The position numbers were made by a program, and so were the translations under genes. From Trichoderma breve (lineage: Eukaryota > Ascomycota > Sordariomycetes > Hypocreales > Hypocreaceae): a stretch of DNA of 64,000 nt. Where the stretch lies: positions 2,046,001-2,110,000 of the forward strand of contig NC_079237.1 in assembly GCF_028502605.1 (NCBI RefSeq), given 5' to 3'. Below the pieces are notes generated by a model that saw nothing but the letters and a program-made list of their open reading frames with translations, searched no databases and was not told the origin of the DNA. Positions 12,724 to 21,700 of the stretch are shown here, in pieces; the stretch's first letter is position 1; each line of letters starts with the position of its first letter.

Positions 12724-15700
12724 TCACTTAGAATCATCCTTGACGGCCTGTGACATCTTCTGATTCGCCTTATCGATCTTAGCCAATGCCTTGTCATCTT
12801 GAAGACCCCACCACCTCTTAAGGCCCTGCACGTAGGCAACCTCTTCATCTGCGACTTCCACCGGGGGACCTTTAATCTGCGGCAGCATCTCGTCGTCGTC
12901 CTTTTCAAAGACTGCCCATGCCGAGGCATCTCCGGCGCGGATGCCGAATCCCCTGCCCTGGACCGACACCACCTGAACGCGACGCAGGAGCACAACGTCG
13001 CCGGCCTGGACCGTAGGGAGGGAGGCTTGATGGGGCCGGAAGATGTGCGCGATGTTGACGCCCGTGGGCGCCACTGAGGGGTCGGTCAGACACAGCTCCA
13101 GCATGTAGCCCCGGGGGCCGTGTTTCGGTCGGTGTGGCTGGCGCGGAGTGAGGGTAGCCACGGCTAAAATGTCGGTCATTTTGTTCAACGAGAAGCGCAG
13201 GGATTTGAGTGGCAGACACTCCAGTAGTGATGTTCTTAAGTTTCTCAACAATTGTGTCTTCAGGGACGCCATGTTCCCGTCTTCAGCAATGGAGCTGGCG
13301 ACGGAGGGCGCCCTGATGGAGGATACAGCCGTGGGTTTCCGGGGTGACCTCAGGTTGTGGCCTGTCACCGTGGGCTGCTCGGGTGTACTTTCACGTTGAG
13401 GATTTGCTGACGCGTCCTGAGCTGCATCCAGGGCGATCTCTTGTTTCCCCTCTTCTGCCACCTGTTGTTGTTGAGAGCCCTTGAAGCTGGTGGTCGCTAA
13501 TTGCACACTCAGATCCGACTTATCAGATTTTCGCCGACCAGCACGAAACGATGCCGTTGGACTAGCTGGACTGCGTTCCGACGTGGGCGAAAAGGACTGT
13601 GCTAGTAAGATGCTGGCATCAATCGATCCCTTGACGCCACGTCTTGCTCGTAACGGGGACGATGCCCCAACATTCTTTGGCGATACATTCTTTGGCGATA
13701 CAGACTCGCGAGGCGATGACTTGGCAAGCACAATACTATGATCCGAATGCTCGGCCTTGTTCCGAGGTGACCGTGGTGATCGCTGGGGGAGGTAGTCGCT
13801 ATCGCCAACCAGACATTGCCGATGCGCCATGGTAGGAGACCCCCTGGCGAGCAAGACGCTGGGATCAGTCAACAAACTATCGGCGCTATCACTGGACAGT
13901 CTCTTAGCACGACAGTGGCTCCGAAGAGATTGCAACCCTATCGACATCTCTGGTTCTGCTCGGCGAGAATTTCGGTCGTGGACACCATGGTGGGCGTGGT
14001 GGGCGTGATGGTGGTCATGATGGCTGTGATCGCAGTGCTCCCCGTGATGGCCATGTTGGCTCTGCTGGCTGTGTTGTTGGGTTTGTTGAGTATGTTGGTC
14101 CTCCTCAATTTCCTCAATATCCTCAAGGGTGTCAGGGGGCTGCGAGAAGGTTTGCTCAACTCTATCCGCGTCGTGCGCCTTCAGGGGGTTAGAATAATGC
14201 TGGATTTCAGACATAAGTTGCTGCTCAATTGCAAAATCGTCGTCATTATCGCCCCCCTCCTCCTTCGCATCCTCATATTCTTCGTCCATATCTTCATCTG
14301 CATCTTTAAATTCATCTTCGACATCTTCCTCAGCATGTTCCTTGACATCTTCAGTGATCACCTCCTCACTAGGCGGGGTCTCAACAGGAGCCACATCAGC
14401 CGCGTCAACGTTGTTCTCGTAGTCGTCTTGTTGAGTCTCCAGTGGAGTTGGCAGCTGCTTTTCTGTGATTTCTGGCTCTTCTAGGATTTGAACTGCCATA
14501 GACACCAGATGAGGTGGCTCTGTCTGGGTGGCCGGAGGTGATGATGGTGCAGCCACTTCAGGCTCTCCAGTGGCTTTTGAGACGGTGTCTGTGGTGATGT
14601 GGTCGACCTGGTTGTCGTCCTCGTTCGCAACAACCTCGGTCTCTTCTCTTGGTTGAATTAGCACCTCATCTTGCATCTCCACGTCTTGTTCAATGATATC
14701 GACTTCTGCTCCGGCCTCCGCGTTGGATGGTTGGGTCTCTAGAGCTGTGGACTGCAGATCCTCCATAAGCAAATCGTTGTTGGCAGCGGGCTGTAGTGTT
14801 GGAGCCTCTACTATATCCGTCATTTCCATCTCCTCATCTTGTTTGTGTAAAGAGGGCTCAGTGACTTGACCCGTAGATTCAACAGCAGGAGACTCGGTAT
14901 GCTGCGCCGGCTCTGGCTCTTGTGCTGGTGCTTGTACTTCATCTTGTACATGCACTTGGTGTTGCTTAGCCTCCAGTTTCTCCTCATCCTGTTCCAAAAC
15001 AGCTGGTGCCTCAACATTATTAGGCTCCGGCGCTGTTGATTCAGAGACACCGCGCGTCTCCACGGTAGAGATCTCTTCGTCATCAGCCTCGTCGACGGCG
15101 GCGAGTTCGTGTTGCTCTGAAGTCCTGCGCTGGAGCGGAGAGCTGACCACTGGCGACTCGTCTTGGACCTGAGCCAAAGACTCAGCTATGTCAACATGCT
15201 GCTGTCGTATGTGGGGTTTTGGAGATATGATTAGATTTGGGTGATCCATTTCGACGTGGCTGATATCTCTGCCAGACTCCTCATTTTGGTGCAGATCGTC
15301 TTCATCACAGCCATCTAATTGGCTTATTCGGCTGGATCTGCGAGATGATCGGCTTGCTACGGTTCTGATCTCAGCTGCTTCTTCGACATCAGATTTATCT
15401 TCGGCTTCGTCCAAGTGCTCGTCCATAGATTCGTCGACATCCTCATCCACGAGTTCATCACCAATATCGTCCTCCTGTTCACTTGGGGGTTCCTGAACTT
15501 CATCTTGCTGGTGAAGTGGAGGTTCCTCGCTCGGTTCCTTTTTAGCTTGTGTAGTGGCAGGTGCAGTGTCGCCATCATCTTCTGAGTCGGACAAAAGGCT
15601 GATAAAAATGGGCTCTTTTGGAGCAGCCGGGGCTGGTTTTGGGATTGGCATGAATGGTCTCGGAACCGGTGGCGCGGGTTGCGCAAAATGATTAAAGACT

Positions 15701-17628
15701 CGAGATTCTGATTCAGACTCTGATTCTTCTTCAGATTCTGACTCGGCTTCAGATTCGGTCGCGTCATCCTCGACTTCTTCGTCACCTTCCTCCCCGTCGT
15801 CTTCTTCCTCTTCCTCTTCCTCTCCCTCCTCCTCTTCTTCTTCATCGTTTTCGTATTCGGCATATTGGTTGTCAGGTTCTTCTTCAGGATATCCCTCTCG
15901 GAACCGACCAGTGTTCCAGTCATAGTAGCGATGTGATCTGCTCTCTTGCTCTTCCTCTTCTTCTTCAGATTCATCTGTACTATATTCCTCTTGGGGAGGG
16001 CTCGATCTACCTTCTCTGCCTAGTGTAGCGGTTACAGTGGCAGTCTCGGTATCTTCCTCGTAACGCTCAGGATAACTGTTGCTGGGCTTCGTTCCATCTT
16101 GTGATGGGTAAGATGACGATGGTACTCTCCGTGCTTCATCGATTTGAACGTAGGTATGCATTTCCGTAATATGATGCCCGGCGGACACCAGTGTGTGCGT
16201 TTCGTCGGAAGGACTAGCTCTCAAGGTAAAGGATGATCGATCAAAACTTCCTTGTGGGAAATCATGTGCGTTGTGTGCTGGCACTGTAGGATAAGCTGGC
16301 GCCAACGTCTCGGCAACCCAAGCTAAGTCGTGTAGATGGGCATCGTGAAGCCCATGTTCTTGTGAGCGAGGCGGCTGTATTTCAGTCGCCGTTGTAATGT
16401 ATGAGGCGTGAGGATCGTGATTATGAGTATCTGCTTGATGTGGTTGAAGACTCGGGTCAATGTCCATGGACATATCAAAGCCAGCGTGAGGCAAATGCAT
16501 TTCAGGCTGGCTAAAAGGCTCCGAATCGTGTATTGAAGGTGGTACATCTTGGGCCGCTGCGTAGTCGAATGAGAGAGGTGATGGTTCTTGAAGCACATGG
16601 TCCACTCCCACATGCTTCCAGGGATGAGTTGGCGTGGGTTGTAGTAGAATTCCCGTCGATTTAGATTCGGCAATAACTTGCACGCCATTGGTTGGGCTGG
16701 AGCTCATCTCTCTAGTCTGGCATCCCTGATCGACCATAACGGGCTGCGGTTGGGGAGGTGGTGTAATTATTCGTTCTTCCGCCGCAGGCTCCTCGACATC
16801 ATCAAGCTTGGGTTCGGCTTCCTCTTCTTCTTCGGCCGGTTGCTCTTGTTCCACCTCGGGTGAAGGTGATTGACTGGCGTATCGCCAAGATGTCGGGTTC
16901 ATACTGAACCGAGACCTCCTTTTCTTCTTCTTGACAGATTTGACAGGCTCCTCTTCATTAAATATGTCAAAGCCGCCTTCAAAGAGCGAGCCATATGAGA
17001 CCCTTGCACGCTTGATAAATGCCGGAGAGGTATACTCGCCGGGCCCAAGTGACTCGTACGCATATCGTTTAGAGGGTATCGTAGAGAGCGGCGTTCGCGG
17101 CAACGGTTTCGAAAACTGAGTGTGCTCGATGTCAATCGACGGGGTCGGGCTCGGCTCCCGAGGCTGCGGCAGCGATTCCTGCTCTTCCTCTTCATCCGCG
17201 GCATCAACATCAATGGTGTCCACCGCCTGTGTTTCTGCCCTCCGAATCTTCAGCAGCAAGCGGTTGGAAAACTTCAGCTGCCACTCCAAAATACCCGGAT
17301 GTTTCGCCCACGCCTGGTTCTCCTCCCACGCAACGCCGTGCAAGCTCAGGCGCACCTCGTCGCCGCCTCCTAGGCTCGACGCCGCAAGCGCCTTGCCCGC
17401 AGCGCCATGGAACTCGACTCGCAGCTGGCCCTTGTCGCGTCGGTGCAGGGGGTCGCGCTCGGCGAGGATGAAGGCGATGGACTTGTTCACGATGCTGTAG
17501 GGCCAGGTCACGGTAACGACGCCTTCGACAACGAGCGCAGCTGCGTCGGCGATGGCAGGGCTGAGCTTTGCGATGGGCGTGGCCTCGGCGCTGCGCAGCA
17601 CATCCGGTTGGATATTGTCCTTTGCCAT
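12724..17628 (-). CDS. Large acidic protein with N- and C-terminal OB-like regions (POT1/Cdc13-type annotation)
   Basis: Uninterrupted 1634-residue reading frame. The frame is open 5' to a GTG at 17643, but the first ATG is at 17628 (MAKDNIQPDVL). Residues about 20-145 resemble an OB fold (VVEGVVTVTWPYSIVNKSIA then ILEWQLKFSNRLLLKIRR). Residues about 1476-1600 contain the region I associate with telomeric single-strand-binding POT1/Cdc13 (Telo_bind) proteins: MTDILAVATLTPRQPHRPKH, then DVVLLRRVQVVSVQGRGFG. The middle, over 1200 residues, is disordered and strongly acidic, with Glu/Asp/Ser runs around 556-616, a His-rich tract around 1194-1215 and a SUMO-interacting-like motif ISLLSDSEDDGD near 675. 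Expected role: nuclear, telomere or single-stranded DNA associated. The fold assignment rests on pattern memory, so function is moderately supported. Confidence 0.78.
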   Translation of the reverse strand: MAKDNIQPDVLRSAEATPIAKLSPAIADAAALVVEGVVTVTWPYSIVNKSIAFILAERDPLHRRDKGQLRVEFHGAAGKALAASSLGGGDEVRLSLHGVAWEENQAWAKHPGILEWQLKFSNRLLLKIRRAETQAVDTIDVDAADEEEEQESLPQPREPSPTPSIDIEHTQFSKPLPRTPLSTIPSKRYAYESLGPGEYTSPAFIKRARVSYGSLFEGGFDIFNEEEPVKSVKKKKRRSRFSMNPTSWRYASQSPSPEVEQEQPAEEEEEAEPKLDDVEEPAAEERIITPPPQPQPVMVDQGCQTREMSSSPTNGVQVIAESKSTGILLQPTPTHPWKHVGVDHVLQEPSPLSFDYAAAQDVPPSIHDSEPFSQPEMHLPHAGFDMSMDIDPSLQPHQADTHNHDPHASYITTATEIQPPRSQEHGLHDAHLHDLAWVAETLAPAYPTVPAHNAHDFPQGSFDRSSFTLRASPSDETHTLVSAGHHITEMHTYVQIDEARRVPSSSYPSQDGTKPSNSYPERYEEDTETATVTATLGREGRSSPPQEEYSTDESEEEEEEQESRSHRYYDWNTGRFREGYPEEEPDNQYAEYENDEEEEEEGEEEEEEEDDGEEGDEEVEDDATESEAESESEEESESESESRVFNHFAQPAPPVPRPFMPIPKPAPAAPKEPIFISLLSDSEDDGDTAPATTQAKKEPSEEPPLHQQDEVQEPPSEQEDDIGDELVDEDVDESMDEHLDEAEDKSDVEEAAEIRTVASRSSRRSSRISQLDGCDEDDLHQNEESGRDISHVEMDHPNLIISPKPHIRQQHVDIAESLAQVQDESPVVSSPLQRRTSEQHELAAVDEADDEEISTVETRGVSESTAPEPNNVEAPAVLEQDEEKLEAKQHQVHVQDEVQAPAQEPEPAQHTESPAVESTGQVTEPSLHKQDEEMEMTDIVEAPTLQPAANNDLLMEDLQSTALETQPSNAEAGAEVDIIEQDVEMQDEVLIQPREETEVVANEDDNQVDHITTDTVSKATGEPEVAAPSSPPATQTEPPHLVSMAVQILEEPEITEKQLPTPLETQQDDYENNVDAADVAPVETPPSEEVITEDVKEHAEEDVEDEFKDADEDMDEEYEDAKEEGGDNDDDFAIEQQLMSEIQHYSNPLKAHDADRVEQTFSQPPDTLEDIEEIEEDQHTQQTQQHSQQSQHGHHGEHCDHSHHDHHHAHHAHHGVHDRNSRRAEPEMSIGLQSLRSHCRAKRLSSDSADSLLTDPSVLLARGSPTMAHRQCLVGDSDYLPQRSPRSPRNKAEHSDHSIVLAKSSPRESVSPKNVSPKNVGASSPLRARRGVKGSIDASILLAQSFSPTSERSPASPTASFRAGRRKSDKSDLSVQLATTSFKGSQQQQVAEEGKQEIALDAAQDASANPQRESTPEQPTVTGHNLRSPRKPTAVSSIRAPSVASSIAEDGNMASLKTQLLRNLRTSLLECLPLKSLRFSLNKMTDILAVATLTPRQPHRPKHGPRGYMLELCLTDPSVAPTGVNIAHIFRPHQASLPTVQAGDVVLLRRVQVVSVQGRGFGIRAGDASAWAVFEKDDDEMLPQIKGPPVEVADEEVAYVQGLKRWWGLQDDKALAKIDKANQKMSQAVKDDSK

Positions 17629-17911
17629 TGCTGACGGCTTCACTGGTGCGCGGTCATCTAGTGGTGGAGGGGCTCTGCCAGTGCTGGAAAGAGGATCGCA
17701 GGAGGTTCATGATAAGTAAGTAGATGAAAGAAGACAAAGAGAACAAACAAGACAAAGAAGAAGGAGAAAAGATGTGGCCCGAAAAGGAGACGATCCTCTT
17801 TCCCTCCCCTTCCGATGCGTTGTCTGCAATTTGATTTGAGCTCGGGTTGTTTGGTGATATGCTTGCAGTGGTCACTTTTTTTTTCTCGCCTCACTGCGCT
17901 GTCCTGCTTGG

Positions 17912-17968
17912 CTGCAGCTCGCCCAATCTCTCCGCGACACAAATCTGCTGGTTGCAGGGGTGGAGTTG
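17912..17968 (+). repeat. Direct repeat copy 1 (about 57 bp)
   Basis: Shares CGCCCAATCTCT, GCGACACAAATCTGCTG, TGCAGGGGT and GGAGTTG in order with the copy at 18373, with a few substitutions and a 2-base length difference. The conserved part ends abruptly at GGAGTTG. Confidence 0.8.
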
Positions 17969-17991
17969 CTGTGGTGAGCTGTAGCGTGCGC

Positions 17992-18350
17992 CTAAAGAAG
18001 TTGGGAAGAGCTAGCACTCGGTACATGTGAATCGGATGCCGGGAGGGGAAGGCGGTGTGTAGCCGCCTGCTGTTCTGCCGGAGCCTAGCACCTAGCAAGC
18101 TACCCGAAGCCACCTCTTAGCTGCAGTTTGTTTGATCCATCCAACTGACATCATCCCAGTCTATGTTCTACATACTATAAGTTAATGCCACCTGGTTGAC
18201 TGAATCCTTTTGGGCAGTATTATTGCCCCCCGATCCTTAGTGATTGCTGGCATTGATCCCGTGTGAAGAAAATAAACAGGTATACTGCAGATTACTGTAT
18301 ATTACACGCATATCCGGCCGCCAACTCCTGCGTCATCCAAGGGGTCACCA
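17992..18350 (+). repeat. Diverged second copy of the flavin monooxygenase promoter
   Basis: Shares, in the same order and with similar spacing, the blocks GGGAAGGCGGTGT (18046), AGCAAG with GAAGC, AACTGACATCATCC (18143), an ACTATAA box, ATATTACACGCA-like (near 18299) and GTCACCACCA with the region just upstream of the monooxygenase start at 27190. No coding sequence follows; direct repeat copy 2 begins instead. Confidence 0.65.
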
Positions 18351-18372
18351 CCAATCGCATTCACGGCCCTGT

Positions 18373-18430
18373 CTGCTCTCGCCCAATCTCTTGGCGACAC
18401 AAATCTGCTGCGTGCAGGGGTGTGGAGTTG
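18373..18430 (+). repeat. Direct repeat copy 2 (about 58 bp)
   Basis: Same orientation as the copy at 17912 and 461 bp from it. The two copies bracket the promoter-like duplicate. The minus-strand translations of both read similarly (ADLCRxEIGR), though no gene is supported. Confidence 0.8.
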
Positions 18431-18722
18431 TTACATGTGCTCCCTATGGAGTACACAGCTGAAGTCTGCCATGGTAAGGCGTTGCACTCTAACGTCGGGC
18501 ACAGAACGGGTTTGTCTCTGTATAGTACTTGAAACAGGAGTGGTAACACTGCATCTTGGGTATCCCCATAGTCTCTATACACTTGGTTTTCATGAGCATG
18601 GCTATAAACATATTTGCTATTTGCTATACATTTGTTTGGTATTCTGTCAATGCGAAGGACGCCATAGTCCGATACCATTCTTACAGCACCAACACCTCAC
18701 AGATATACCAACACAATGGCCT

Positions 18723-21700
18723 TCAAGACCCATTTGCGCCCTGGACATATTGTGCTCTGTAGTTGTACGGCGGCGCTTGGCCTCCATAATAAGGATCATA
18801 TGTGAGCAGAGCAAACCCAGGGTCGGCGGCAGCAATGCCTCTTGGCCAGCATGGATTGGCCGACAGGCCAGCATCCGGACTGCTCGGGGGACCCCATGAG
18901 GAGATGGTAAACTCGGGGCGAACGTCGACACCAATCTCTGCCATCGTTTGCTCAAAGTTTACCTTTTGGATATTCTGCTTCTTGGACTGAGGCGCCTTTG
19001 CCACGCTGTCCATCAAGACCTTGTCGGACAAGGCCTTTACCGGAGTGCCGAAGCATGTGCCCTTCCACATCTGACCGGCCTTTTGATTCTGCGTGTTGGG
19101 CACATAGCGAACCAACTGCCCCTTGCTGTTTGATCCGCTGTTTATATAGGCTGGATCTGTCTCGCTCAGAAGATATGCCGGTGGGTACTCGTCTCTGTCG
19201 CAGTTCTGCCATGTGCGTCCGGCAGCATTTCGATCTTGCCAGCCCGCTCCGTCGTGCTGAGTTGACCAAACCGACGTCGCCCGGGCGTCGAGACGATGTT
19301 TTGTCGCCGCTGCTTCTTGCGGGCATGTGAGCGTTGCCCACTGGCGGTTGACCTGGATGGCTGAGCTGTAATGGTAGCATGCCTGCGACCAAGCAGCATC
19401 GCAATGCTTGGCCACTTGAGTTGCCTTTGCATTGGCCGCGTAATCGAGCGAGGTAACAACAATCTCGGTAGTCTTCGTCTTGTCGCCGACACAGGATTGT
19501 ATGCGCAGCGTGTTCTTCCCCTGGCCAAGACGTTGGGTCTGCTTGGAGGGCGGAACCTTGCATTGCTTCTTGGCCGGCGTGCCTTTTCCACTGCCACCAG
19601 TGTTGGGCCGAGGCTTCCCTCTATCTGTCGGATTGCCGTCGTCGCCTTTCTTGCCGCTTCCTTTGGGGATGTTTTTCGGTGGTTTGAAACTCGAAACACC
19701 CCCTGCTACCTGGCTAAGAGTGTCAAAGATATTCTTGATGTCGTCTGGCACCAGCCCGGAGCCACCACATGGACTCAACCACCATTCAAAAGCACCACCA
19801 GGATCCTCGCCTTCTGGATATATGTAATTCACCATCTCGGTTGCGGTCAGAGCCATATCTATAACAAAAAGAAGTTGGTCAGAGAAGTGATCTGTAATCA
19901 CAAAGCATCTCGGAATGCGTACCTAAGCCGGCATCGAGAGGCTTCCCGACTCCAGGGATGAATTCCAAGCCAACTTCAAGCACAAGCTTGAGAGAAGACA
20001 TGAGAATGTAGCACCCAATCTAAAATAGTCAGAATTATTCGACCCAAGTGTCATTCAGCAAACGTACCTGAGCGATAATTGGCAGCGCATCCAGGACAAA
20101 GTCTGCAATCTCATTGATGAGCATATTGTCGCAGAGACATTGTCCCGGCGCAACTTCGTAACTGGCTCCCGGATACTTTTCCCACGGAATTTCTTTGTCG
20201 ACCGGGAAGTTGCCAATACAGCCATAGTTGCTTGTCCGGCCTTCTTTTTCCGCATCGTCGAGTGCTGCCTGACATACCGGCTTACACTGGTTCACACTGA
20301 CGTCTCTGTACTGCGGATCTTTGAAGAGCAAGCAGTGTTGAGCGTTTTGCCACCTCGCATCCGTATAGTTGAAGTAGCCCGTGTCAGGCTCCTCTTCGCC
20401 TTCATCTTCTTTAGGGATGTCTGTGCAGATATCTTGTGGGCAATAGCCGTACTTGCAGCTGAACTTGCAGAGTCGGTTTAAATCTACATCCCATGGATCC
20501 CAGGCCATAACCTCCAACTCTGATGCCGATGGAAGGTTGGTTGTCATTCCTGTTGTGACGCAGGTACAGAGAGATTCTGGACAGAAGCCATGGCCGCATG
20601 AGAATTCGCAGAGATCGCCGGAGTTGATGCTGTTGTCTTCCCCGGAGACGCAGCCGTTGTCGCCGGGCTTTGGTGTGACTGGTGGAGCGTCCAGATCGTC
20701 TGTTGTGAATGATTGCAAATCTACGGCCCAGTCTATGCTTCCGGCAAAGTTCAATCCTTTCCATTCGTTGCGTCTTGTGTCCTTTGTTGCTGTTGTCATA
20801 TAGCTGACATAGTCTCCTGCGCAAGAGCATCAGCCTCCGACTCCACTCAATTCGGCCTCCGAGAAAAAAAAAAGAAGGTAACTCAGCATACCTTTATAGA
20901 GCATTATGTCCGAGTCAGAAGAATTATCACGGAACGTTTGAGCACCGTCACCTTTCTTGATAATCTCGTTGATTTCGGCATAGGCAACATAACCAGGTGC
21001 CTTGGTGCATCGTCCAGGCTTCGCATCTGACTGGAGTCTGGTTCCAGTGAAGTCGCACATAGGTCCCCAGCATCCATCTGTAGCCATGTGGAAGGATCTC
21101 CCATAGCTAGCTTCACCGACGAAAATCTTGTTGTTTGCCACGCCAGCCTTGGTAACTATAGCATCATGTTACTTAAATTTGGTTTAGCCGAACAGTATAA
21201 GACGGGTATACTTACGCATTGCGAGAGAGTTTCTGGTTTCAGTTATGTTGACTGTGTTGTCATATTTAGCACAATACGAAGGGATCATATATGGAAATGG
21301 GCACTCACCATGACTGCGAATGCATTTGCCCGACGGGCACATGTCAAACGCATTTGCGTTCCCGTAATCCCATTGGCCGTGCAGATCGTAAGTCATATAC
21401 ACAATGTAATCGATGACCGCACTGATTCTGTCAATGGGGAAGGCCTTGAGGTACCAGTATGAAGCTGGTGCTGCGATTGATACAGATTTCCCTGAACCTA
21501 GTTTCTGTTTTAGCAATGTGAGAAAGCTAAGATATTCAGCTCCATCATTCTTTTGACCAATGGGTTGGCCGCCGACGAGAATATCCGGTGCCTAACATGA
21601 AGAATTGATCAGAGACTGAGCGTAAACGACGACGCAGTGGTTGGAAGACATAGGACAATACTCACACCAGGATATTCCCAGTCAATATCAATGCCGTCAA

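Larger units (their letters stand above)
17629..18722. other. Intergenic region carrying repeats and a promoter-like duplicate
   Basis: About 1.1 kb between the telomere-type gene start and the chitinase 3' end. No gene is supported. It holds two 57-58-bp direct repeats and, between them, a block matching the flavin monooxygenase promoter; these are listed separately. Confidence 0.6.

Noticed and set aside
13816..14484. 222-codon + strand frame opposite the telomere-type gene
   Set aside because: The hydrophobic product arises from the reverse complement of Asp/Glu/His-rich codons; the sense frame is uninterrupted and better supported.
17629..17643. GTG start for the telomere-type gene at 17643
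   Set aside because: A non-ATG start is unlikely when an in-frame ATG follows five codons later. The same reasoning rejected the TTG or GTG starts at 1587, 27088, 33489, 48226 and 57065.
17658..18113. Minus-strand frame of 151 codons starting MASGSLLGARLRQ
   Set aside because: It lies in the 5' flank of the telomere-type gene, covers repeat sequence and has no domain. A mitochondrial-looking start is not enough.
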